The translations under genes and the position numbers were made by a program. DNA of 64,000 bases from Microcyclospora pomicola (Eukaryota; Ascomycota; Dothideomycetes; Capnodiales). Every line of letters starts with the position of its first letter. Position 1 is the stretch's first letter. The stretch spans positions 1,054,001-1,118,000 of the forward strand of contig NHNY01000003.1 of the NCBI GenBank assembly GCA_002786065.1, given 5' to 3'. Below the pieces are notes generated by a model. It did no database searches. It had not been told where the DNA came from and saw nothing but the letters and a program-made list of their open reading frames with translations. Below are positions 30,163 to 41,873 of this stretch, one piece after another.

Positions 30163-30301
30163 TCGCGGTCCTGTGGTATCCATGTCTTGGTGGAACTCCA
30201 TGCCATAGAAGCGAATTAGAGCAAGCCAGAAATGCCATTCTGTCCCGCCTTGCTGCCACCTCAATAGAAGCATCACATAGATCTCGTGTACACCATGTCT
30301 C

Positions 30302-30652
30302 TCATCTCCGCCCTTCCCCTTCCACCAAACGTCTGCCCTCCTGCTCTAAGATCTCGCCCAACGCCTCATTCCGGCGTCCAAGCATCACCACATCCTTGCC
30401 CCTCACCACCTGCCTGCCGCCGTCGTGCCGCGCAAAGCTCTCGACATCCCGCGCAATGGTCTCGATCTGTGCGTAGCAGAGCTCCGCCAGCGCGCCGATG
30501 AAGTGAGGAGTGGCGTTGATGTCGTGTGTTGCGGTCGAGGAGCTGACGGAGAGCGCGTCGATGGTCTGGCCGACACTGTACCACAGCGCGGACTTGAGGC
30601 GGGGATCTGCGGGTGGTGGAGAGGGGGGCGGGTTATTGACAGGAGCTGGCAT
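30302..30652 (-). CDS. mhf1: CENP-S / MHF1 histone-fold protein
   Basis: Histone-fold subunit that pairs with CENP-X/MHF2 at kinetochores and with the FANCM/Fml1 helicase in fork repair. One exon, 116 residues, the usual size. Visible signature: DPRLKSALWYSVGQTIDAL (helix 1), ATPHFIGALAELCYAQIETIARDVESFARHDG (the long central helix with FIGAL.EL...QIE..A.DLESFARH) and VRGKDVVMLGRRNEALGEIL (helix 3; R.KDV.ML.RRNE). The N-terminus is a Pro-rich tail. It lies inside the putative inositol/polyol gene set but has no metabolic role, so it looks like an unrelated insertion in that set. It converges on the reductase at 30162, 139 bases away. Confidence 0.92.
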   Translation of the reverse strand: MPAPVNNPPPSPPPADPRLKSALWYSVGQTIDALSVSSSTATHDINATPHFIGALAELCYAQIETIARDVESFARHDGGRQVVRGKDVVMLGRRNEALGEILEQEGRRLVEGEGRR

Positions 30653-31181
30653 TGTGAAATGAACCTATGGTCTCATACGAGTACATGCAGCGGTATAGAG
30701 ACGAAATGGGGTGAAGGATGCTGGACGACCTGGTAGACGTGTTGCGATGGCGTAGGTGATCGAAGTGCCCACTAGCGTGCTGTTCTCGCGTCACGATACT
30801 CTATAGGCAGTCGGCAGACTCGACACCGTAGACCATCTACAGACTGTATACATGTTGAATCTCGACTTGCAAGCTTCGGGATCCCGAAAAGAAAATGCTC
30901 ATAATCGATTCGTCCCCACAGGATCACAGCGCTCATGGAAGCACTGTGGTTTGTGCCGCATCCGTCCACGAGCTCATGTCCAATTCGACAGCCGCCATTC
31001 GCCGGTCAAATGCCGATGCCAGAAAACACGATGGCCATATGATGTAGCCCATGTCACCAACCGGGGCATATGGCAGAGAACTTCCAAGACTTTACTGAAA
31101 AATACCACGAACAGCTCCTGAAAAGCATTGTAAGAAGTCTTGCGTGAAGGCTATCTTGATTGTTGTTTGCAAAATCCAACA
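30653..31181. other. intergenic stretch between CENP-S and the polyol dehydrogenase
   Basis: About 530 bases between divergent starts, so it holds both promoters. No frame or repeat supported. Confidence 0.5.
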
Positions 31182-32406
31182 ATGTCCGCCACTCAGATTC
31201 GAGCCTCCGTGCTCCACGGCATAAAAGATCTCAGAGTAGTAAGTCCAGCAGCATCTTGGGTCTCTCACTTCAAAAAGCATATCAATAACAATCATCCCGC
31301 AGGAACCGCGAGAACTGGCCGCGCCTGCACCCGACGAGATTCAGGTTCAAATCGCCTCGACCGGCCTCTGTGGAAGCGACTTACACTACTACTCACACTT
31401 CCGGAACGGCGACATCCTCGTCCGCGAGCCTCTATCTCTAGGCCATGAGTCCGCCGGCATCGTGACGGCCCTGGGCGAAAGCGCCTCTTCCACCTTCAGC
31501 ATCGGCGACCGAGTGGCACTCGAGGTCGGCGTGCCGTGCGATGCCTGTGATCGTTGTACCCACGGCCGCTACAACATCTGCAAATCCATGCGCTTCCGGA
31601 GCAGCGGGAAGTCCTTCCCTCACTTCCAAGGGACGCTACAGGAACGCATCAACCACCCGGCGAAGTGGTGCTACAAGCTTCCGACGGAATTGAGCCTCGA
31701 TGTCGGCGCACTGCTCGAGCCCCTGGGGGTAGCAGTTCATGCGTTCCGCCGCAGCCAGATGCCGAGCTCACCCAGTGGCGCAACCGTTCTAGTCTTCGGC
31801 GCAGGCGCTGTAGGATTGTTGTGCGCTGCGGTGGCGAAGCTTAAAGGGGCAACGAAGGTGATCATCGCCGACATTGACGCTGGACGAGTGGCGTTTGCCG
31901 TTGAGAACGGCTTCGCGCATTGCAGCTACACGGTGCCGATGCGGCGGGGCAAGGACATCGACGAGTCGCTCGAGATTGCCCGCGAAACGGCGGCGGGCAT
32001 CACGGCGTTGGACGCCATCGGCGAGGTCGACGTGGTGTTCGAGTGCACGGGCGTGCCGTCGTGCGTGCAAGCCGGCATCTTCAGCACCAAGGCGGGCGGC
32101 AGAATGATGTTGGTGGGTATGGGACATCCAGTGCAGACACTACCGCTGGGAGCCGCGGCGCTGCGAGAGGTGGACATCGTAGGTGTGTTCCGGTACGCAA
32201 ACACGTACCCTGAGAGCATCGAGATTGTGCAACAGGCGATGCAGAGCACAGAGGGTCCAGACTTCGCAAAGTTGATCACTCACCGGTTCAGCGGGTTAGC
32301 AGAAGCAAGTCGTGCGTTTGAGATGGCGGGTAAGACAAAAGACGACGAGGGAAAGTTGGTGTTGAAGGTGGTGATTGATACACTTGTGGACTCGCAGTCA
32401 TCATGA
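31182..32406 (+). CDS. zinc-containing sorbitol/xylitol-type polyol dehydrogenase (MDR superfamily)
   Basis: NAD-dependent polyol dehydrogenase of the sorbitol/xylitol dehydrogenase branch of the medium-chain family. Exons 31182-31238 and 31303-32406, intron 31239-31302 (GTAAGT...CCGCAG), 386 residues. Catalytic zinc: CGSDLHYY (Cys) and LGHESAG (His-Glu). Structural zinc: C-D-A-C-D-R-C followed by the fourth Cys in YNIC. Substrate and cofactor region: EPLGVAVHA (about 194), Rossmann VLVFGAGAVGLLCA (about 223) and an acidic cofactor-selecting residue in IIADID. Length and order are normal. Likely substrates by family are sorbitol, xylitol or L-arabinitol; L-gulonate-type polyols are also possible. 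With MIOX and the AKR nearby it could complete an inositol-glucuronate-polyol route (inferred). Splicing restores the full family N-terminus; the first exon alone encodes MSATQIRASVLHGIKDLRV. Confidence 0.93.
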
Positions 32407-34818
32407 TATCTTCTTAGCTTCATTGTTGATAAAGTAATTGACAAACCGATTCCACATCAGATACTGATAATTGAGGTTGGAAGCGGTTGTGTCGAGGACC
32501 GTGATTCAATGCACTCTTCTCTGCAGCACACACGAGTTTCCTAGCCCTTCTTATCCTTCTGACAACAAGCTGAGATTGCATGGAGAAGAGCTGCCTTCCG
32601 TTCGCCCGCCTTGATGAATAGCAGCTATATGGTCGGCACGTCACAAACACTGCGAACGACCTGAATGTGTCTGACCAGAATATCGTGAGCCCCAGCTACG
32701 GGGTGGAGGGTAAGCACCCTTTCACATGATAGCAGCCATATCGCTCGCCAAGAATATCACGTAGGACTCGCAAGGCTCTACGGCAGTAATCCTCTACGCT
32801 GATCGAGAACACGTCCGCCAACATGTACACTTCACCTCGGACGTGATACGCCATGCGCTCAAAGTGTAGCTTGCCCAGGTGGAGCCGGCACAGCTGGCTA
32901 GAGCCAGGACTGCGAGCCTACGACGTCGCCAACCGGTGTGGCACATGCGCTGGCTCCTGGTCGGGAGCTCATCAGGTACCCATGCTCGTACGGCATACTC
33001 GTAGCCATGAACCATGCAATCCGGTCGTCACGCGGACATTGTCGTGTACGTCAACGGCAGATTTCATGTCGTGCAACCTATGAGGTAGAGCTACATAGGG
33101 CTTGTTAAGCCTCAAGAGAAGTCACCAGTGCCGAATCGGGAATACATATGCGGGAACGTCGTTGTGTGGGAAGCTTAACTACCTTATGATCTGAAGCTTT
33201 CGTTCAGCTCACAATCGGTACTTACGAGGCCTAGGTAGTCTTCGAGGTTGCCAGATCGGTGAAGCTGTCAATGAAACCGTTCCTGACAAAGACCTCGAGA
33301 TCCTACATCGATGAAGGCACTCTGAAATCCCTGAAGTGAAGTACTCGGATTGTCGACGGTGTAGACACATGCATGCTAAAGCTGGTCTGTTCTTCATGCT
33401 TGTAGCATCGAGACCCTTGGCGCTGGCGAGCTTGGCTGCCGTGTCGCAAGCTCGTGGACGCATACTTCACATATCGAGCCAATGGGCGTACCACACCAAA
33501 GATGTGCATTGTCAGAACCGGTCAAGGAATATAGTTGGCTTACTAGAGGTGATCGTGCGTCCATGTGAGTAAAAACTGCAGATCCGAACAGCGTTATGGA
33601 TGTCGATAGGTAGACAACGTACCAGGACGAAAATGAATCGGGTGTTCGCGGCACGGTCTCTGCGTCTGATCGCAGAGCAACATTTAATGTCTGCGATTGA
33701 AGCTGTAGGAATGTGAAACATATTGTCAAAGGCGACTCCGAATTCGCGGCTTCCCCAACGGTTATCACATGCGAACATCTTTGTCGGCATGTGGTCGATC
33801 GAATGGTGTTGCCGTTCCCACATCGTCCATCCCAGTCTAGACATCGGCTTAGCGCTGCTCACCGGTCGATTATCCTGTCACTCCTGTGCCGAGTCGTAAT
33901 GGAAGGCGTTCCGATAGTCTCTGGTCGTATCTTTCATGACGGGATCAGATCTTAGTCTGATAAGACCACATCGTAGAAGGGTGAAGGTATTGATGTTTGA
34001 CACTCCATGGCTGTGGTAACGGTTGGTGTACAGACAGAGTCGAGCTGGATCGATGATGTTGCAGGATCGTCCCGAGGTTGTTGACTGATACTGAACAGAG
34101 TGGTGTTAATACGAAGCTTTATCATGCAAACTCACGTTCGGTATGTCCAGCTCAGGGACCGTGCCATGACGCATCAGCGGAGCGATGGCTCGGCCTCGCC
34201 GAACAACATGTGGGCCTGGTCACCACACTTGAGCCTCTGCTTCTACTCTTGATGCTGGAACTGGCTGGTCTGCTACGCGGTGATCGCGTGGCTAGGTGGT
34301 GCATTTGGACGTATCGTGATCAGGCATGCGGGACTGTTGGACTCGCAGATCTTTAAGTCGTGAAAAGTTGTAGTATCAGACCCTGGCTTCCAGAGGCTAT
34401 CGATGCAGAAGCTCTTGATGGTGTCCAGGGTCGGAACACCGTTGGTATGCGATGGTCAAGTGACTACCAGACAGGCTCATCATCCTGCGGACTTGTCATT
34501 CCAAATAGATCGACCTAAGATCTTTGGGCCGTAGAAAGGGACTGCCACGCCTGTTCCGTAGCATTCAAGCGAAGGGAATGTGACTTGGGACATGGGATGG
34601 TATTTGTGGTGTGCCAATACTGTTCTCCACGATCTAGTAGTGGTGTGAACCATCTTGCATTGGACCCTTGTGGTCTCATGGAGAAGAGGAGGCGATGCCG
34701 AGGATCGAGTTGAAACGTGAAGATACTTGTTTGGAGAACTCCTCGTCGAGAGTCAGGCTGGAGTTTTTTTCCTTTCGTGGTTCCCAATCTGATTCTTTTC
34801 TGTTGACCAAACTCGAAT
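32407..34818. other. gene-poor stretch between the dehydrogenase and the zinc-finger-like gene
   Basis: About 2.4 kb with no recognisable protein, RNA gene or repeat. Scattered short frames on both strands end within 130 codons. Composition appears lower in GC than the flanking genes. No transposon remnant could be identified by eye. Confidence 0.5.
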
Positions 34819-35652
34819 ATGAGCTCCAGATCCAGTAGTGGTTCTTCCGAAAGCTCGGATTCGGATAGCTCGGGAGACAGCTGTCATGCGCTGTCGCAAA
34901 CGCGTTCCAGAGCACTTGCAGCGCTGAGCGGACAGCCTTTGCAACGCATCACGCCAGACGAGGCCTGGAGTGGTAGAGATCGATCCCAAATTCTTGCAGC
35001 AAGTGCCTATTCATTGCCTGGTCAGCCAAATTATCGGGCCAGACGTCCCGAATCCGACACTTCGTCGATGGCAGGCAGTGTGGCGACTCGCTACACTGGC
35101 AGTACTTATGCTCCTTCTTTGGCCGCGACCGGGTCAACTGTAGCAAGCGGTAGCTCCATAAGCACTGGACGTGCTGGCAGTAGTATTTACACTCGGAAAG
35201 TGTTGCACGACCATGATGCTGAGGTACAGGAAAGACCGGCTGTACCAGGTGCACTGCTCTGCGAGTTCCACTACCTGAACTGCGGTGAGACCTTCAACAA
35301 CCTGCAGGAATGGGATACCCACTCTGAGAGTCATTTCCATGGTGGAACCTTGCCAAGGTCCATTGTGTGTCCATTTATTTGCCGATGGACCACCTTTGCG
35401 GAAACAGGCGCGGAGAGCTGGCAGCTACGACGGCTGCACATCGCAGATAGACACTGTTCTGGGAGACAACAGATCGATGCCAATCAATTGGCTAGCAGAT
35501 ATCTTATTCAGCATCTATGGCGTGAACGGATGATCGATCGGGCTCAGGTGCAGCAGCTGACGACGACGGGACGTCTCGAAGAGAACGTCATCTTCGTCCA
35601 GAATCATGGTAGAACAAGCGATGGCAGGCGACGGCGGAGGGAACGACACTGA
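34819..35652 (+). CDS. zinc-finger-like orphan protein
   Basis: 277 residues, one exon, start MSSRSSSGSSESSDSDSS after an AT-rich leader. The first 135 residues are Ser-rich and disordered. Residues about 143-170 read L-L-C-E-F-H-Y-L-N-C, then a 12-residue spacer and EWDTHSESHFHG. That is a C-x(6)-C ... H-x(3-5)-H arrangement, loosely C2H2-like but with a wide first spacing. A second CPFIC motif follows, with RRLHIADRH about 28 residues later. Such two-part Cys/His modules occur in fungus-specific zinc-finger orphans. The C-terminus is basic (RRRRRERH), which would suit nuclear import. I do not recognise the family and assign no function. It stands alone between two gene-poor stretches. Confidence 0.65.
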   Translation: MSSRSSSGSSESSDSDSSGDSCHALSQTRSRALAALSGQPLQRITPDEAWSGRDRSQILAASAYSLPGQPNYRARRPESDTSSMAGSVATRYTGSTYAPSLAATGSTVASGSSISTGRAGSSIYTRKVLHDHDAEVQERPAVPGALLCEFHYLNCGETFNNLQEWDTHSESHFHGGTLPRSIVCPFICRWTTFAETGAESWQLRRLHIADRHCSGRQQIDANQLASRYLIQHLWRERMIDRAQVQQLTTTGRLEENVIFVQNHGRTSDGRRRRRERH

Positions 35653-38192
35653 TGTATGAGGAGACATATGCATAATGCATGCAGACCGCGACCATGTCTT
35701 GTTCTCTCTTCTGAGATTGACAGAAGGCTCGTCCTTGCTTAGATCCAGGGTGTGCGAGGAACGCCGAGGAGACACGTACCCTTCGGGAGTAATGGAGTCA
35801 TCGGCGTGTGACTCGGGACTCTGACCAGATCCAGAAATTTCCCTTTCGTGAGCTCGATGAACCTGTGGGAGCGGTAGCATGTGGGTGAACCTTCTCCACC
35901 GCAGCACGTACTCGGGCGATGAGGCTGTTCACTTTGTTCGTGTCCGAATTTGCTTGCTATATGTTGTAATGATCAGCAATACGCTATTGTACGAGCAGAT
36001 GGCGTTTGGGTTGCAAGATTGTTATTGTCATGATGGATTTGGAGGAGGTCAATGTTTGAGATTTGATTGCGCTGAACGGCCTTAGCAAGACACATAACGA
36101 CAGTAACGAACTTGAATTTGACTCATCATTAAGGCAGTCAGCTACATGTGTGGGTGGAGTGAGGTTCACATCAATCAAGAAAATTGCTAGTGCAGGCTTG
36201 GCCAATCTTGTAATTATAGGTAACCTCGCGTTCTTGCACAGCCCCGTCGCCCCCTTACGTTTCGTCTTTTAGCGTTGAGGCCGCCCTGCCCAACCCTATC
36301 TTACGAAAGAATAGTTCGATGAGAACCATACCTTATCCAAGGTTTTATGTTCAACACTGTTGAACTCGAGACTTGATGACAAGATACATCTTCAATACCG
36401 TCTTGATGCTATACTTTCATGTCTTCTAAATTCGATCTTCCTTTTGGATGGCTGTTGGCAGCATTCGGATGTTGATCGTCGTTGGTACCGAATGGCGCAG
36501 TCCGATCTCTCATATGCTGTCCACCTTCTTGGTTGCATCTGCAGCAGAAGCTACCCTGCAAGTCGGGGACTATTATGTTTGCCAGCCACAGGTAGTTCCC
36601 ACGCATGATGTACTATGTGCCCTTATCGCGAAGTTCGCAGCGCACGTACACAGTATCGGATAGGGATCTCGGTTGGAGCATCGCCAATGCTGAAGCTGAA
36701 AGATTGGCCATCAACTACACTGTTGATCTCAATCGTCAGCGAAAGAGAATCGGAGGAGCTTCACCAAATGGAAACCTACGATGGAAGTGACGAAGGGGAT
36801 TGTCCACATCTCCTAACCACGAGCCTTGACTCTGCCAACGATCGTGCTCTGCTGTTGTTGCCAGCATCGACGTACTCCTATGGTTACGATGATGCTACGA
36901 GCGCTACCGATGTTGCTGTAAGCGGTCTTCCTTAGCGAAGAATGGAAAGCAGAGACCTGGGTTGAGTACACAGGGCCGATAGAGCTGCGCAGCTGCAATG
37001 CTAAATGAAGCCGATGCGTTCGAAGTCCGGACACAGGCTAGGACCTGCAATGAGAAATTAGCATTACGTCCAGACTGCAGGTGGATATCGGCAGCACAGA
37101 GGCATCCTGACTGTCGCAGCAGGACTTACCTTGTTGACCTCTACATTCTTCCAGTTCCACAACAGATCTCTTATATGCTTTCGCAATCATTCCCCACCTT
37201 TCGCCCGCGCCCAGTTCTGCGATGACGGCTTTGATGTTGTGCGAAGTGGCCAACCCTTAGGGTCGTGAGTCCGATACCAACATCAGCCGGAGTAGATGGT
37301 ACATGTATCTGATCGAGCGAAGCGACTTCTGCCATAATTCATGCCGATCATCATGTCTGGCAAGGTCTGCGCAAGGTGTCCGGGATCGCTGTACCTACAC
37401 TTGATGGGGAAATTTTTATGTGTTCAAACACCACGCAAGGCTGGGCTCGTGGTTCACCCCAATTTGGAAACAGTAACAACGTTCATGGCTAGAGCAAGGT
37501 TCGTGACAGCGATGCTTTTCCAGTTTGCTGATGAGGCATTACGGAGTCTTGTGCTTGACACGTAATATGTCCGTCACCTGTAACAGGCAGCGATTGCAGT
37601 ATCTCTATAGTATGGTATCAAACACCCCAAGGGTCGTCTGCAGTGATGGGGCATTGTGGTTGCAAGCAAAGGATCGAAGTCAAACATCGCGAGTCTTGGC
37701 AAGCTGCAAGGCTTCATGCAGGCGACATGAAGGTAAGATAGGCGAGCATCCTCAATTCCGATCAGGGGAGTAAGGTCGACCGCCTTTTTCAGCAATGCCT
37801 CCACGTCAACTCAGGTTCGTGCTCGAATCATTGAGATACAAGTATATGGATATATCAGAATCTGATACTCGAAGAAAGGCTACATGCAGTAAAGCGGATT
37901 TGAAGTTGACTCACACCTCTTTGGTGCCAACGACGGCTGGACGAGGCGTAAATACTCGGACACGTTCCTAGGAGCATGGACGAAGAACAGCATCACAACA
38001 GCTTTGATCGTTCATTGAGATTACGTACCCTGCGCTTTCATACCAGGATATCGATTGAACCTTTTGGACGACTAGAGACCAGCTGTAGCTACGCGATAGG
38101 GTAAATCGACGACACACGATCAGAGTTACGCGACCTCGTACTTCGACTAGAACATCGCTTAGCTCCGGACAGACCTCACCAAGCACTGCCCT
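35653..38192. other. second gene-poor stretch
   Basis: About 2.5 kb. Frames are short and overlapping, none with a domain. AT content is higher than in the coding neighbours (for example 36,050-36,460). No terminal repeats or conserved mobile-element motif seen. Confidence 0.5.
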
Positions 38193-39187
38193 ATGACCCA
38201 CATCAAGGGCAGCATGTCTTCTCAACTCGACGCCGCTGCTATTGCCCGTCTCTCCTTACACGACCCCCATGACTTCAGTATACAGCGCTCTCAAACCCTC
38301 CACCGACTAGAACTGCTGCAACACTGGAACATCAAGCCAGGCTCGAGAATACTGGAGCTAGGTTGTGGGCAGGGAGATTGTACGACTGTCCTCGCCGATG
38401 CTGTTGGCGAGCAGGGGCGGATAGTGGCAGTCGATCCGGCGGGACTGGACTACGGTGCGTTCTTCCATGCCCTATCCTGTTGATGGTCTTCTAGGCGGAA
38501 GGGTGACAGGAAACTGACATCTATACAGGCACCCCTTACACACTTGGCCAAGCACAAAGTCACATCTCGCAAGGCGTGTTGGGTAGTCGCATAACTTGGG
38601 TAAAACAACTCCCCTTAGACTACCTCTCTTCTATTGCTATTGCACCCTCGTCAACTTCGTCACCCACCAGAGACGCCACGACATTCGATGCAACAGTCCT
38701 CGCTCACTGCCTGTGGTACTTTCCGTCTCCATCGCTCATTCTGTCAACATTCCGCGCCCTCAAACAGCACAGCAAGCGTCTTCTTCTAGCTGAGTGGTCG
38801 TTGCTAGCGACAGACCTTTCCGCCCAGCCTCATGTACTTGCTGCGCTGACCCAGGCAGCGCTGGAGTGCCGCAAAGTGGATAGCGTTCGCAATGTCCGTA
38901 CAGTGCTGGGTCCGAAGCGACTCATCGAGCTAGCCTTGGCTGCGGGATGGCAGCTGGAGCATGAAGCGCGCGTGCAATGTGGAGACGGCTTATTGGATGG
39001 ACAATGGGAAGTCTCCACCTGTCTTTCTACCGCCTTCGAAAGGGATGTCGAGAAGCACGTCAGTGACGAGAGGGAAAAGGGTGTTATCTTTGCACTGCGA
39101 GATGCATGTGAGGCGAGCTTGGAAAGTGTGCAGGGGGGCCGGAAGGGAGTCAGGGCCATGGATGTTTGGACTGCTCGTTTCGTCTGA
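38193..39187 (+). CDS. class I SAM-dependent methyltransferase
   Basis: Exons 38193-38454 and 38529-39187 with a 74-base intron (GTGCGT...TACAG) encode 306 residues. Methyltransferase motif I is clear: SRILELGCGQGDCTTVLADAV (about 51-71, shown as the run from S to V), with motif II acidic AVDPAGLDYG. The joined frame continues TPYTLGQAQSHI, then DATVLAHCLWYFPSPSLILSTFRAL (about 155-179; motif IV/V region), and HSKRLLLAEWSL, the usual post-core strand. The C-terminal half is helical and contains ALEC and RNVRTVLGPKRLIELALAAGW. The substrate is not evident; small-molecule methyltransferases in fungal secondary metabolism have this shape, but no biosynthetic enzyme lies nearby. The start could also be the ATG at 38214. 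Confidence 0.85.
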
Positions 39188-40255
39188 AAGAGTGAGCCGA
39201 GCGTATTGTCGATCGAGCCATTAGCACTTCTGCGTGAACATGCATCTCGAACCCGTACACGTGTTGTCATCTTTGCAGGCAAGGTGGAAGCCATGCGTGC
39301 CATGCTTCTCCAAGCTCCACCATGATGGGTCTAGCGTCAGCACCCATGGTCGTAGATGAGACGCATGGCATGGAAAGGTTAGATAAGATGTCCAGATCCG
39401 AGATCTATATGATAGCAGACTGATGCTGGAACCTTTAGACATGAATTCATGACCGCCGCCGACTGTAGTGTCTACAGTGCACTCTGTTGGCGATACGCTC
39501 CATATCTTCCGCAAATCTCCCAGCAAGACGATCAAAGATGCACGGCGTCAGCGCAGGCGGGCGCCATCGCTCGAGCACCAACGGATCGTTGTCCGGGTTC
39601 GCAACAGGTTCATTTGCTGTGAGTTCTTGCGGATTTCCGTCTTTTCTCTTCTCATATCGTACGAATCAGACGGCATTTGATTACAAAAGGCCGCGGACAT
39701 TGTTCTCGGCACCGGTCCATTTGCGTGGCTAGTCCACGTTCAAAGAGACGTCACCGTGGATGGTTAGCCTTGTGAAGTTGGTGGTTTGACCGCACCCCGC
39801 ACTCGCATTGCGGGCATCGCTGGCTGAGGGTATGGTGACTTCTTGCGTTTGCTCTTCTGGAACGTCGACATACGGGATACAAATGCTGGACGAGGCGATC
39901 TCTCCGGAAAGACACGCTCTCTCATGCTCTGGCCCTGCACATTGACTATATCATCTCGGTTCGTGGAATGCAGCAATTTCCGCAGCTACACCGAACACAG
40001 AAGTTTCACAGCAACATTCTCGCGCTCCACGGTATCCGATTGACCTCGCACAGCACACCCACTAGCAGATCCTGAGGAGATAGCGAGGCCTGCACTGTCG
40101 AGCTTGCTACGTTTATGTGCGACCTAGCACTGCCGCCGGTCCGATAGAGCAAACAACATCTCGTGCGACCTCTTTCTCGATTCGTATAGCGGCTCTGGAG
40201 TTGGCTACCCCTCCATATTTCGGATTCGATTGGCACGCAGCCTGGAACAGCCGAC
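39188..40255. other. intergenic stretch upstream of PFK-2/FBPase-2
   Basis: About 1.07 kb. No gene supported; frames on both strands are shorter than 140 codons and show no domain. It would contain the PFK-2 promoter and leader. Confidence 0.5.
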
Positions 40256-41873
40256 ATGCCATCGACTGTGCCAGCAGAGTCTGGGGCTTCGTCTCCGCCG
40301 GATGCGGACACAGCCACCCCGTCGCAAGCGGAGCGGAACAGTGTCTCTAGATCATCCCAAGGGGACTTCATGCGGCCGACTGCGAGAACGCGAGCAAGCT
40401 CAAACGCTAATGGTATTGGCATTCAGGTGCAGGACACACGGATATGCGTGGTAATGGTGGGCTTGCCAGCCAGAGGCAAGAGCTTGATTGCACAAAAGGG
40501 TGAGTGGACTCGGTGACTGCTGTAGTATGGGAGCAGAAGAGAGCTGACGGGTAGACAAGTTGTGCGGTACCTTGCGTGGCTCAGCATCACGGCGAAATGC
40601 TTCAATGTAGGATCATACCGCCGAACCGCGACTCCGAATCCATCAGCATCGTTCTTCGACACTTCCAACAAGGAAGGTGAACGTTTACGCATGGCAGCAG
40701 CCGAGGCCGCTGTCAATGACATGTGTCGGTGGTTTCGGATGCCGAACAACCTGATCGCCATCCTCGACGCTACGAATAGTACCAAAGCAAGACGGAGGTG
40801 GATCAAAGACCGTTGCGATGCGGAGGAGATCGAGACACTGTTTGTCGAGTCGAAGTGTGATGATGAAGAGCTGATCATGGCGAACATCATGGAGGTCAAG
40901 ACGACCAGTCCCGACTACAAAGACCAAGATCCGGAGGAAGCAGCCAAGGATTTTCGAGACCGAATAAGAATGTATGAGAGGGTGTACGAGACGTTGGACG
41001 AGGACGAGGAAGACATGACCTATTGCAAGATCATCGATGTGGGCACGCAAGTGGTCATCAACCGGATACAAGACTATCTCCAGTCGCGAGTGGTGTATTA
41101 CCTCATGAACCTGCATATCAAGCCAAGAAGCATATGGATAAGTCGGGTAAGCACAGACTTCATCAGGATGTCGTATAAAGATGCTAACGTATGTGTAGCA
41201 TGGCGAGTCGATGTTCAATCTGTCTGGTCAGATCGGAGGCGACGCAAATCTCTCTTCTCGCGGCCAAACATACGCACAAAGACTTCCCGAGCTGGTTTCA
41301 AATTCCGCCGGCAATCGCCCCTTGACGGTCTGGACGTCTACACTGAAGCGCACCGCCCAAACAGCTAGGTATTTGCCATACGAGAAGCTCGCTTGGAAAG
41401 CCCTCGATGAGCTCGATTCAGGTGTCTGCGACGGGCTTACTTATGCCGAAATTGAGCAAAAGTATCCACAGGACTTCGCTGCTCGCGATGCGGACAAATA
41501 CAACTACCGCTACCTTGGCGGCGAGTCGTACCGCGACGTCGTCATTCGCCTGGAACCTATCATCATGGAGCTGGAGCGATCGGAGAACATCCTGATCGTC
41601 ACTCATCAGGCCGTGCTGCGCTGCATCTACGCTTACTTCATGGGAGTGGACCAAGAGAAAAGCCCGTGGATGGAGGTCCCGCTGCATACCTTGATCAAGT
41701 TGACGCCGAGGGCGTACAAGACGGAGGAAGAACGCATGTTCGCAGATGTGCCGGCCGTGAGCACTTGGAGAGAAAAAGGCAGCAAGGCGGTTCATGCCGA
41801 CACGCCGGACGGCTCTGTGATGGCGAGCCCGGTCATTCAGGCCCAGACGAAGTCGGATGAGAAGTCTGCATAA
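40256..41873 (+). CDS. 6-phosphofructo-2-kinase / fructose-2,6-bisphosphatase
   Basis: Bifunctional enzyme that makes and degrades fructose 2,6-bisphosphate, the switch between glycolysis and gluconeogenesis. Exons 40256-40499, 40560-41146 and 41199-41873 give 501 residues. Kinase half: Walker A GLPARGKSLIAQK (about 70-82, split by intron 1 right after AAG), FNVGSYRR, SASFFDTSN and ILDATNSTKARR (about 158-169). Bisphosphatase half: SRHGESMFNLSGQIGGD, where intron 2 falls just before the catalytic His; LSSRGQTYAQ; DELDSGVCDGLTYAEIEQ; and the second His in THQAVLRCIYAYFMG. Both active sites look intact. Small variations (SLI for TYI after GKS, GSYRR for GEYRR) are noted but unexplained. The Ser/Arg-rich N-terminus of about 60 residues is a likely phosphoregulatory tail. 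Confidence 0.94.

Noticed and set aside
31340-31360. tRNA T-loop-like GGTTCAAATC
   Set aside because: It falls in the coding frame of the polyol dehydrogenase (reading IQVQIAS) and lacks flanking acceptor and anticodon stems.
32407-38192. possible mobile-element remnants in the gene-poor stretches
   Set aside because: No transposase, reverse transcriptase or terminal repeat could be recognised by eye in any frame, so no element is called.
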